Shown: positions 1-5,876 of the stretch, in pieces | How positions within the stretch are numbered: the first letter of the stretch is position 1 | Layout of the letters: each line of letters opens with the position of its first letter | Assembly (NCBI GenBank): GCA_029862285.1 | Contig: JAOTXR010000128.1 | Coordinates: 1 to 6,425, forward strand | Reading direction: 5' to 3' | Length of the DNA stretch: 6,425 nucleotides | Origin: Gammaproteobacteria bacterium | GTDB taxonomy: Bacteria; Pseudomonadota; Gammaproteobacteria; Steroidobacterales; JABDKV01 | Program-made: the position numbers and the translations under genes | The notes under the pieces: generated by a model | Told to the model about the DNA's origin: nothing | The model's database searches: none | Seen by the model: only the letters and a program-made list of their open reading frames with translations

Positions 1-1177
1 GGCGACGCAAAAAATCCCGATAGATCATGCGTCGTTCGCGGTTAGCGCCATATTCGCTTATCAGCGTGTTGAGGTCGTCGAGGCCCTGCGAACCGCCGGC
101 TTGTTTTTCCAACCAGCGCGCGAATTCTCGTTCATTGCCCTTCTTGCGTTCCACCAGGCCGCTGCGGGCAAAGCCCTCGATCATACCGCCATAGTTCTTG
201 ATAACGTTGTTGAGGCCGTCAAGCAGCGAGGAGTATTTGATTGCTGCAGCATCGCGTTCGGCAGTCTCACGCCCGATGATCTTCAGCATGTCTTCATAGA
301 GTTTTTGGCGTAGCGGGTAGAACCAGCCACCGATCTCGCTGGCCTCTGCAGCAAGCCGATGCCGGTAAGTGCGGCCTGGATAACCGAGCGCCATGGCAAA
401 ATCACCATCGCGTATACCACCGGTGGATACTGTCAGATAGTGCTCAGGCCGGTACGGTACATTATCAACGCTGAAATCCGCCGGTTGTCCCTGCGGCGAT
501 ACATAGCCGCGAATAAAAGAGTAGTCGCCGGTATGCCGCGGCCACATCCAGTTATCCACATCGCCACCGTAATCCCCGATACCACGCGGTGGTGCGTACA
601 CCAGCCGCACATCACGGATTTCCAGCTGCTTGATAAGATAAAAAGACAATCCCTCGTAAAAGGAATGTACTTCGCAGCGATAACCGTCTTCGCTCTCGCA
701 GGCGGCAACAAGTTCTTTCTCGTGAGCTTCCAGCGATTTTTGTCTCTCAAGCCCATCCATATCCGCCGCCAGTCCGTCCAGCATCGACTTGCTGACATCG
801 GTTGCCTGGACAGTAACGAGAATTCTCTGCCCGGGGCCACCGGAAAGCTCGGACGATTTTTCTTCGGCCAGGTAGCCGTCTTCGATGAGATTGTCATCGG
901 TCGTCGAGTTGTGCTGCAGAATCCGTTGCACACAATGATGGTTGGTTACCGCCAGGCCTTCCGGTGAGACAAAAGACGCCGAGCAATGACCAAGCCCGAC
1001 TATTGCGTTCATCGGATGACCGACGAGGTCATTGAGGCTCTTCGGCGCCGCCTTGAGGCCAAGTTTTTTTAGCTCACCTGATAGTTGCGGCAACTGATGT
1101 GGCTGCCACATTCCTTCCGCTGCATGCGCGGCCGGGAAGATCAAAAGCATCGTTACGATTCTGATCAGTGTTTTCAT
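1..1177 (-). CDS. S46 family dipeptidyl-peptidase (DPP7/DPP11 type), N-terminal 392 residues
   Basis: Predicted periplasmic or secreted serine exopeptidase that releases dipeptides from the N-termini of peptides. The reading frame is continuous from ATG 1177 to the window edge; family members are about 700 residues, so the C-terminal half is missing. Residues 1-19 form a signal peptide (MKTLIRIVTMLLIFPAAHA), followed by the typical S46 mature start AEGMW. GHCSASFVSPEGL and TNHHC (about 63-82) carry the catalytic His81; Cys65 and Cys82 probably form the chymotrypsin-like disulfide. GGDVDNWMWPRHTGD (204-218) carries Asn209 and Trp210, which bind the substrate amino group in the family, and catalytic Asp218. 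GYPGRTYR follows. The catalytic Ser and the residue that separates DPP7 from DPP11 specificity lie outside the window. ATG 1177 is the only ATG after an in-frame TAA upstream; no clear Shine-Dalgarno precedes it. The gene lies 112 bases downstream of the REC-EAL gene on the same strand. Family assignment is very secure; substrate preference is open. Confidence 0.95.
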   Translation of the reverse strand, partial: MKTLIRIVTMLLIFPAAHAAEGMWQPHQLPQLSGELKKLGLKAAPKSLNDLVGHPMNAIVGLGHCSASFVSPEGLAVTNHHCVQRILQHNSTTDDNLIEDGYLAEEKSSELSGGPGQRILVTVQATDVSKSMLDGLAADMDGLERQKSLEAHEKELVAACESEDGYRCEVHSFYEGLSFYLIKQLEIRDVRLVYAPPRGIGDYGGDVDNWMWPRHTGDYSFIRGYVSPQGQPADFSVDNVPYRPEHYLTVSTGGIRDGDFAMALGYPGRTYRHRLAAEASEIGGWFYPLRQKLYEDMLKIIGRETAERDAAAIKYSSLLDGLNNVIKNYGGMIEGFARSGLVERKKGNEREFARWLEKQAGGSQGLDDLNTLISEYGANRERRMIYRDFLRR

Positions 1178-1265
1178 GTAAATGTCTGATCGCCAAAAAC
1201 GACAAACTCCAGGGCGCGCAGTTTAGCCCAAATTGCAGGGCATTCGCTGTTGACAATACCGTGTT

Positions 1266-1289
1266 CGGGTCACAGCAGCGACCGACCCG
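1266..1289 (-). other. Inverted repeat just after the REC-EAL stop codon
   Basis: Perfect 6-base arms CGGGTC (1289-1284) and GACCCG (1271-1266) with a 12-base loop begin immediately after the TGA of the REC-EAL gene. No T-run follows on either strand, so it is not a standard intrinsic terminator. It could be a weak 3'-end structure or chance. The rest of the 112-base gap to the peptidase gene shows no convincing promoter. Confidence 0.25.
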
Positions 1290-2495
1290 TCATTTGCCGA
1301 GGTAAGCCTGCCAGCGACCTAACCAGTTGGGCACATCGCTGCCACGCATCGGTCGTGCTATGAAATAGCCCTGGCCTTCGTCGCAGCCCAGCTCCGTGAT
1401 CAGATCCCAGTCCTCCTGGCGTTCAACGCCCTCGGCAACCAGGTGCAGACCGAGTTTCTGACCGAGGCTGATGCTCGACTCCACGATGTACCGCGCTTCA
1501 GCGTCACTGGCTGCATCGCGAATAAATGACTGATCCAGTTTCAGCTCGCTGAACGGAATATTTTTCAGTTTTAGCATCGTCGAGTAGCCAGTCCCGAAAT
1601 CGTCGATAGACAGCGAAAAGCCCTTCATGCGCAGACGTGTCAATATTTCCAGCATCGCCAGCGGATCTCTGGTAATCCAGCTTTCGGTAATCTCAATAAC
1701 CACCTGATGTGGCAGGATGCCTGCCATGCGTGTTTGTTCTTCAAACCACTCGGGCAGATCGTAATCCCCTAACGATCGTGTGGACACATTGACCGCGAGT
1801 TTCAAACGCAGCCCCGCGTCGAGCCATACAGCGCATTGATGAAAGGCCTTGCCAATAATTGCGCTGGTCAACGGTCCGATCAGGTCGTGTTGTTCGGCCG
1901 TGCCGATAAAGTGAGCCGGCGATAACAGCCCGCGCTCGGGATGAGCCCAGCGCGCGAGCGCTTCGACTGCGACAAATTCCAGGGACTTGACCTGAATTTT
2001 TGGCTGGAAATGCACAATGAATTCGTCGGCGTCGATACCTCTACGCAGCTCCTCGGTGGTTACGGGAGCGATCTCTTTCTTTTTTTTCTTTTTGGGTACA
2101 GGCGGCGGTGCCGTGGTTACGACATCCAGCAATTCACTTACTTCGAACGGTTTGCGGAGGCTCCCGAGCAATCGCAGACCGTGACCGAGGGCGATGCGTT
2201 CCGCGGCGCCCAGTATGCGCATGGCGACAGTACTGATTAATACGATAGACGCTGTGCATTTTTTTTCGCCGAGCTCGTGCAGTACCTGAATGCCGTCTTT
2301 TCCTGGCATCATCAGGTCAACGAGGATAATGCTGTGCTCGTCGCTGAGTTCGCGGAAAAAAACCTCGGCATTCGGCGTCACCGTCGGCAAGAAACCCGCG
2401 CGCCGCATGGCCGCCGCCACATAGGAGGCCATTTCCGGGTCATCGTCCAGCACCATTACTCGCGGTCTGGTATCTATAGCGGCAGCGGTTTCCAT
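1290..2495 (-). CDS. REC-EAL response regulator, predicted c-di-GMP phosphodiesterase (RocR-like)
   Basis: Cytoplasmic two-component output protein of 401 residues, predicted to hydrolyse c-di-GMP to pGpG under phosphorylation control. The receiver domain (about 11-125) has the acidic cluster DDD (17-19), phosphoacceptor Asp60 in LVDLMMPG, Ser88 and Lys115 in RKP. A Pro/Lys linker (130-141, PPPVPKKKKKKE) leads to the EAL domain (about 148-395). The catalytic set is complete: Glu178 (EALARW), Asn236 (NVS), Glu268 and Glu271 (EITES), Asp298-Asp299 (DDFGTGYS, loop 6), Lys319 (LKLD), Glu355 (AEGVE) and Gln375 (GQGYF). As I recall RocR of Pseudomonas aeruginosa, each aligns at a constant offset of three residues, and the length is close to RocR's (about 392), so the architecture matches. 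There is no transmembrane segment or signal peptide. No histidine kinase is in view, so it is an orphan regulator here. ATG 2495 has only a weak GAG-type ribosome site. It diverges from the aldehyde dehydrogenase gene. Confidence 0.95.
   Translation of the reverse strand: METAAAIDTRPRVMVLDDDPEMASYVAAAMRRAGFLPTVTPNAEVFFRELSDEHSIILVDLMMPGKDGIQVLHELGEKKCTASIVLISTVAMRILGAAERIALGHGLRLLGSLRKPFEVSELLDVVTTAPPPVPKKKKKKEIAPVTTEELRRGIDADEFIVHFQPKIQVKSLEFVAVEALARWAHPERGLLSPAHFIGTAEQHDLIGPLTSAIIGKAFHQCAVWLDAGLRLKLAVNVSTRSLGDYDLPEWFEEQTRMAGILPHQVVIEITESWITRDPLAMLEILTRLRMKGFSLSIDDFGTGYSTMLKLKNIPFSELKLDQSFIRDAASDAEARYIVESSISLGQKLGLHLVAEGVERQEDWDLITELGCDEGQGYFIARPMRGSDVPNWLGRWQAYLGK
2079..2085 (-). other. Possible -1 frameshift slippery heptamer between REC and EAL
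   Basis: On the coding strand the hexalysine linker reads AAA AAG AAA AAA AAG AAA. It contains A-AAA-AAG in the zero-frame phase required for -1 slippage, inside a run of eight A (2087-2080). A -1 shift would add 12 residues and stop at TAG 2043-2041, giving a 151-residue REC-only protein. A weak hairpin (GCTCC 2069-2065 with GGAGC 2052-2048, 12-base loop) starts 9 bases downstream. No upstream Shine-Dalgarno-like stimulator is visible. The motif is seen; its use is inference. Confidence 0.3.
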
Positions 2496-2586
2496 AAAGC
2501 GTCTCGGGTTCCGGCCTGCGGAGTGTGACTAAGCCGCTGTAATTGCTGAAGGACCTGGTTCGCGCTTTTTGGGTGCTGGCGCATCA

Positions 2587-2617
2587 TTCACCCCGCAGTG
2601 CAACACAGTGCTATGCT
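2587..2617 (+). promoter_or_regulatory. Candidate promoter for the aldehyde dehydrogenase gene
   Basis: TATGCT (2612-2617) is preceded by TGC, making an extended -10 (TGnTATGCT). TTCACC (2587-2592, four of six matches to TTGACA) lies 19 bases upstream. Transcription would begin near 2624, leaving a leader of about 20 bases before ATG 2643, in agreement with that start rather than the earlier in-frame GTG 2598 or ATG 2613. It rests on motif matching only. No comparable promoter stands out for the divergent REC-EAL gene. Confidence 0.3.
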
Positions 2618-2629
2618 GACGCCATTAGC

Positions 2630-2635
2630 AGAGGA
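2630..2635 (+). promoter_or_regulatory. Ribosome binding site that sets the aldehyde dehydrogenase start
   Basis: AGAGGA sits 7 bases before ATG 2643. The two in-frame starts upstream, GTG 2598 and ATG 2613, have no purine-rich site in front of them, so translation most likely begins at 2643. Confidence 0.65.
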
Positions 2636-2642
2636 TCTTCAG

Positions 2643-4094
2643 ATGGTGACCCACGCCTCCCACATCCACAGTCTCGACCCCGGATTGCAGCATCTTGAAG
2701 CTTTGTTTACCGAGCAAAAACAAGCTTTTAGAGAGTCCCCAAACCCGCCGCTAGCCGAACGCCGCACCCATCTGCAGCAATTGGCGAAAATCCTGGTACG
2801 CGATCAAGAGATCCTCGCCGCCGCCATTTCGGCTGATTTCGGTCATCGGGCGGCCGCGGAAACCCTGTCAGCCGAGATTATGGTGAGTCTCGAAGGCCTG
2901 CGGTATGCCAGTCGTCGGCTACGGCGATGGATGCGTCCGAAGCGGGTCAGTGTCGGCCGCATGATGTTGTCCACGCGTGCGTGGAAGGAATATCAGCCTA
3001 AAGGCGTGGTTGGCATCATTGCGCCGTGGAATTATCCGCTACTCATGGTGACCGGCCCGCTGATATACGCGTTGGCAGCCGGCAACCGCGTGCTGATCAA
3101 GCCATCGGAATTCACTCCGCGAACCAGCGAGCACATCGCAAGAATGATCGCGGAAATTTACGCCGAGGATCATGTCACGGTCGTCACCGGCGAAGCCGAT
3201 GTCGGGATCGCTTTTTCCCGCCTGCCTTTCGATCATCTGTTGTTTACCGGTTCAACCGGCGTCGGCCGGCACATAATGCGTGCGGCTGCCGAAAATCTGA
3301 CACCGGTTACGCTTGAGCTAGGCGGCAAGTCACCGACAATCGTCACACGCGATGTCGACATGAAAATGGCTGCCGAACGAATTTGCTTCGGCAAGTCTCT
3401 CAACGTCGGCCAGACTTGCACCGCACCGGACTACGTATTGTGTCCGCACGACTTACAGGAAGAATTCGTTGAGCGTCTGAGCGAGCGTTTCTCGAGTATG
3501 TATCCGACTTTGGCAGACAATGAGGATTACTCGTCAATCGCCAGTGACCGGCAGTATGAGCGGCTACAGGACTTGCTGCATGATGCGCGGACCAAGGAAG
3601 CGCGAATCGTCGAAATCAATCCGGCGAATGAAACGTTGTCACACGAATCCCGCAAGATGCCATTGTACGTATTGCTGGACGTGCACGATGACATGCGGGT
3701 AATGAACGAAGAAATCTTCGGTCCGTTATTGCCCGTGGTTCCTTACGACAGCATCGATGATGCCATCGCTTACATAAATGAGCGGCCGCGTCCTCTGGCA
3801 CTCAATTGCTTTGATAGCGACAAGCGACGTATCCGAAAGATTCTGGATAACACTCATTCGGGGGGTGTATGTATTAACGATGCCGTCATGCACGTCGCCG
3901 TCGATGATCTGCCGTTTGGCGGATCGGGGGAGTCCGGCATGGGCCGGTATCACGGCGAAGAGGGTTTCGCGACATTTTCAAACGTACGTGGTGTGTTCCG
4001 GCGGCCGCGATGGTTGAACACGGCGCAGGCGCTATATCCGCCGTACGGCGGCAAACTGCAAAAGTTCATGCATGGATTTACACTGCGCAAATGA
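2643..4094 (+). CDS. Coniferyl aldehyde dehydrogenase-type NAD(P)-dependent aldehyde dehydrogenase
   Basis: Cytoplasmic enzyme of 483 residues predicted to oxidise an aldehyde to its carboxylic acid with NAD(P)+. Seen in order: an N-terminal helical region; PWNYPLL with oxyanion-hole Asn130; cofactor-binding Lys153 in KPSE; FTGSTGVG (201-208); general base Glu225 in LELGGKSP; nucleophile Cys259 in GQTC; Glu357 in NEEIFGP; PFGGSGESGMGRYHG (424-438); and a C-terminal tail RRPRWLN...LYPPYG. Length, tail and the ALAAGNRVLIKPSEFTPRTSE-like block fit the coniferyl aldehyde dehydrogenase (CalB) group of class-3-like ALDHs. In that family coniferyl aldehyde is converted to ferulate, but many members act on other aromatic or fatty aldehydes. 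No phenylpropanoid genes are visible here, so the substrate is open. The start at ATG 2643 rests on the AGAGGA site; an upstream GTG at 2598 would add 15 residues. The gene is probably monocistronic or followed by the small secreted-protein gene 63 bases on. Confidence 0.92.
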   Translation: MVTHASHIHSLDPGLQHLEALFTEQKQAFRESPNPPLAERRTHLQQLAKILVRDQEILAAAISADFGHRAAAETLSAEIMVSLEGLRYASRRLRRWMRPKRVSVGRMMLSTRAWKEYQPKGVVGIIAPWNYPLLMVTGPLIYALAAGNRVLIKPSEFTPRTSEHIARMIAEIYAEDHVTVVTGEADVGIAFSRLPFDHLLFTGSTGVGRHIMRAAAENLTPVTLELGGKSPTIVTRDVDMKMAAERICFGKSLNVGQTCTAPDYVLCPHDLQEEFVERLSERFSSMYPTLADNEDYSSIASDRQYERLQDLLHDARTKEARIVEINPANETLSHESRKMPLYVLLDVHDDMRVMNEEIFGPLLPVVPYDSIDDAIAYINERPRPLALNCFDSDKRRIRKILDNTHSGGVCINDAVMHVAVDDLPFGGSGESGMGRYHGEEGFATFSNVRGVFRRPRWLNTAQALYPPYGGKLQKFMHGFTLRK

Positions 4095-4099
4095 ACTTG

Positions 4100-4116
4100 A
4101 TGCTGCGGTGCAGCAT
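4100..4116 (+). other. Short perfect hairpin after the aldehyde dehydrogenase gene
   Basis: ATGCTGC and GCAGCAT form a 7-base-pair stem with a GGT loop, starting 6 bases after the aldehyde dehydrogenase stop codon. Only ATATTC follows, so the U-tract of an intrinsic terminator is missing. It could stabilise the 3' end, attenuate read-through into the next gene, or be chance. Two ATTCAG direct repeats (4117-4122 and 4128-4133) follow; I assign them no role. Confidence 0.35.
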
Positions 4117-4157
4117 ATTCAGCTGAGATTCAGGCGTTCCGCGCTAGAGTGCCAATC

Positions 4158-4541
4158 ATGAACAAGTTACTCATTTTGCTTCCTCTGGCGGTGCTGTTGA
4201 TGATCACGGCCCCGGTCTCACACGCCGATGAGACCAAGTTTGGTGCCGTGGCGCCGCGGGCCGAACATGGCCGCTATCAGCATTCCGACCAATACGACCG
4301 GCGTTATCGTCGCGATCACCGCTCGAGCCGGCACTACCGGACCAATCGCAATTACTCGCGTTATCGTCACCGGCGACACGCGGATTACGTCTATCGTCCG
4401 TTCCCGGCGCCTTCGCGTTACTCACGATACGATCGCTACAACCGCTACCGGTATGACCACGGAAGTTACTACCATTACCGTGGCGATGGCATTCGGATAT
4501 CACCCTACGGTCTGACAATTTTTCTCGATTTTGACGACTGA
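4158..4541 (+). CDS. Small secreted Arg/Tyr/His-rich protein of unknown function
   Basis: Encodes 127 residues. A signal peptide (1-23, MNKLLILLPLAVLLMITAPVSHA) with probable cleavage SHA|DE predicts export to the periplasm or beyond. By my count the 104-residue mature part has 22 Arg, 17 Tyr and 8 His, close to half of all residues, in loosely repeated RY, RYR and SRYDRYNRYRY units between about 39 and 108. No Cys and no recognisable enzyme motif are present. The last segment, about 110-127 (DGIRISPYGLTIFLDFDD), is different: hydrophobic and acidic, possibly a short beta strand. ATG 4158 is preferred over GTG 4149 because it begins the clean signal peptide; TAGAG 8 bases upstream is a modest ribosome site. 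A strong terminator follows. Binding of polyanions, metals or envelope polymers is conceivable from composition alone. I do not recognise the family; the coding call rests on signal peptide, start and terminator context. Confidence 0.8.
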   Translation: MNKLLILLPLAVLLMITAPVSHADETKFGAVAPRAEHGRYQHSDQYDRRYRRDHRSSRHYRTNRNYSRYRHRRHADYVYRPFPAPSRYSRYDRYNRYRYDHGSYYHYRGDGIRISPYGLTIFLDFDD

Positions 4542-4562
4542 GTACAGGGCTTGGAATTAGCT

Positions 4563-4599
4563 GAAAGGCCATAACCGCAAGGGTATGGCCTTTCTTTTT
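4563..4599 (+). terminator. Strong Rho-independent terminator
   Basis: An 11-base-pair perfect stem, GAAAGGCCATA (4563-4573) with TATGGCCTTTC (4584-4594), is topped by an A-G mismatch, two C-G pairs and a GCAA (GNRA) tetraloop at 4577-4580. TTTTT (4595-4599) follows directly. It lies 21 bases after the small secreted-protein gene and separates it from the diguanylate cyclase gene. Between it and 4741 I see no clear promoter; TACTAT at 4696-4701 resembles a -10 but lacks a well-spaced -35. Confidence 0.92.
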
Positions 4600-4740
4600 G
4601 CTGGTTGCGGCAAACGGAGTAGTTGAGGCCTGCAAGCGCACGGGCTGGACCTGGGCATTTTGGTTGCGGACTCAGAAATCGGTTGAGATATCGGCTACTA
4701 TTTCACGATGCACGGTTGATGAGAGCATCGTCACTCACCT

Positions 4741-5844
4741 ATGACGGCCAGTGACAAGGAAACAAAAGCGCTACGCCAGCGACTCGCTACGCAAGGCGCC
4801 GAAGCGACAGCGAATGAGTTAATATTCAAGCGCGCCCACGAGCGTCAACTCAGCATTCTGGAAGCAGATTCACTGCTTTCGTTATTTGAATATCTCACTA
4901 CCGGACTCGCCAATTCCTACGGCATACCGGCTTGTACGCTGGTGCTCTGCGATCCCGAGCATGAAATTAGGCATTTGCTGTCTGCATTGCACGATACCTC
5001 GGTACCTCCCGGCGTCTTGTTGGTGCACCGGCTCAGTGTATTTCCGCAACTCTACGATTCGCTGCAAAAACCCTGGCTGGGCCCATTCAACAACGCGCAT
5101 CGGCCGGTGCTACCCGGTGGCGATATCAAAAGCGTTGCAATATTGCCATTGGCACGCGAACACTGCCTGATTGGCAGCATCAATCTGGGCGCCACTGACC
5201 CGCAGCGTTTTACCGCCGATTATGCGACCGATATTCTCGAGCATCTCGGCTCGATTGCGTCATTTGCGCTGGAAAATGCCGTCAATCGCGCGCGGTTGCG
5301 TCTGAGTGGCCTGACCGATGCACTTACCGGCTGGCACAATCGACGCTATCTGGAAGTTCGATTGACCGAAGAGATTGCACGCGCACAACGTAGCGGTCAG
5401 TGGATTAGTTGCCTGATGATCGATATTGATCGTTTCAAACAGGTCAATGACACCTATGGTCATCTGGCCGGTGACGAAGTGTTGCGCGAGGTTGCGCTGC
5501 GCATTGCGACTCAGGTACGTGGCAGCGATGTGGCGGCGCGGTTTGGCGGTGAGGAATTCGTTGTGTTGCTGCCCGACACCGAGGACCGGCTGGCGCGTAA
5601 CCTGGCCGAACGCGTGCGGCGAGTAGTGCGGGCCACGCCGATACTCATTGAAGCGGACCGGGCACTGACGATTACCGTATCGGCAGGCGTTGCTGCGGCA
5701 CGGCCGCAGCGTCACGGTGACGCCAGCGCGCAGGGCAAGGCGCTGCTCGAGGCGGCCGATTCAGCCATGTACCGGGCGAAAAAAACCGGTCGCGATCGGG
5801 TTTTATCGGCCCGATCGGTTTCAATTGCAAATGAGATTGATTAG
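4741..5844 (+). CDS. Diguanylate cyclase with N-terminal DUF484/GAF-like sensory domain
   Basis: Cytoplasmic protein of 367 residues predicted to make c-di-GMP from two GTP. Residues about 20-45 are helical and charged, perhaps a coiled coil. Residues about 45-180 resemble the GAF-like DUF484 fold, with the SVAILPLAREHCLIGSINLG and LENAVNRARL blocks typical of DUF484-GGDEF fusions. The GGDEF domain (about 188-358) begins LTDALTGWHNRRY, where LTDPLTGLHNRRY is more usual. It carries Mg-binding Asp228 (MIDIDRFK), Asn236 and Asp245, and the active-site signature GGEEF (269-273). The inhibitory site RGSD (Arg260, Asp263) lies five residues before the signature, so product feedback inhibition is expected. 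No membrane segment is present. ATG 4741 is the first start after an in-frame TGA at 4720-4722, but no Shine-Dalgarno precedes it. The signal sensed by the N-terminal domain is unknown. The iron-binding protein gene follows 32 bases later. Confidence 0.94.
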   Translation: MTASDKETKALRQRLATQGAEATANELIFKRAHERQLSILEADSLLSLFEYLTTGLANSYGIPACTLVLCDPEHEIRHLLSALHDTSVPPGVLLVHRLSVFPQLYDSLQKPWLGPFNNAHRPVLPGGDIKSVAILPLAREHCLIGSINLGATDPQRFTADYATDILEHLGSIASFALENAVNRARLRLSGLTDALTGWHNRRYLEVRLTEEIARAQRSGQWISCLMIDIDRFKQVNDTYGHLAGDEVLREVALRIATQVRGSDVAARFGGEEFVVLLPDTEDRLARNLAERVRRVVRATPILIEADRALTITVSAGVAAARPQRHGDASAQGKALLEAADSAMYRAKKTGRDRVLSARSVSIANEID

Positions 5845-5876
5845 CATTTGTGGCTCATCATATTTTTGGGCCCAGA

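Noticed and set aside
359..967. Long plus-strand open frame of about 200 codons
   Set aside because: It is the antisense shadow of the S46 peptidase, whose conserved motifs run through the whole interval; no ribosome site or recognisable domain.
1250..1255. Perfect TTGACA on the plus strand, considered as a -35 box
   Set aside because: No acceptable -10 at 16-18 bases, and it would drive antisense transcription into the 3' end of the REC-EAL gene.
2076..2093. T-rich stretch on the plus strand, considered as a terminator
   Set aside because: It encodes the hexalysine linker on the minus strand and has no GC-rich stem before it.
1941..2240. Plus-strand open frame inside the REC-EAL gene
   Set aside because: It overlaps the linker and the start of the EAL domain on the opposite strand; no start signal or family motif.
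2598..2642. GTG 2598 or ATG 2613 as the aldehyde dehydrogenase start
   Set aside because: No ribosome site before either, and the candidate -10 overlaps ATG 2613; ATG 2643 has a well-spaced AGAGGA.
4204..4641. Minus-strand open frame of 145 codons opposite the secreted protein gene
   Set aside because: It runs through the terminator and its composition merely mirrors the Arg/Tyr codons on the other strand; the plus-strand frame has a signal peptide and a proper start.
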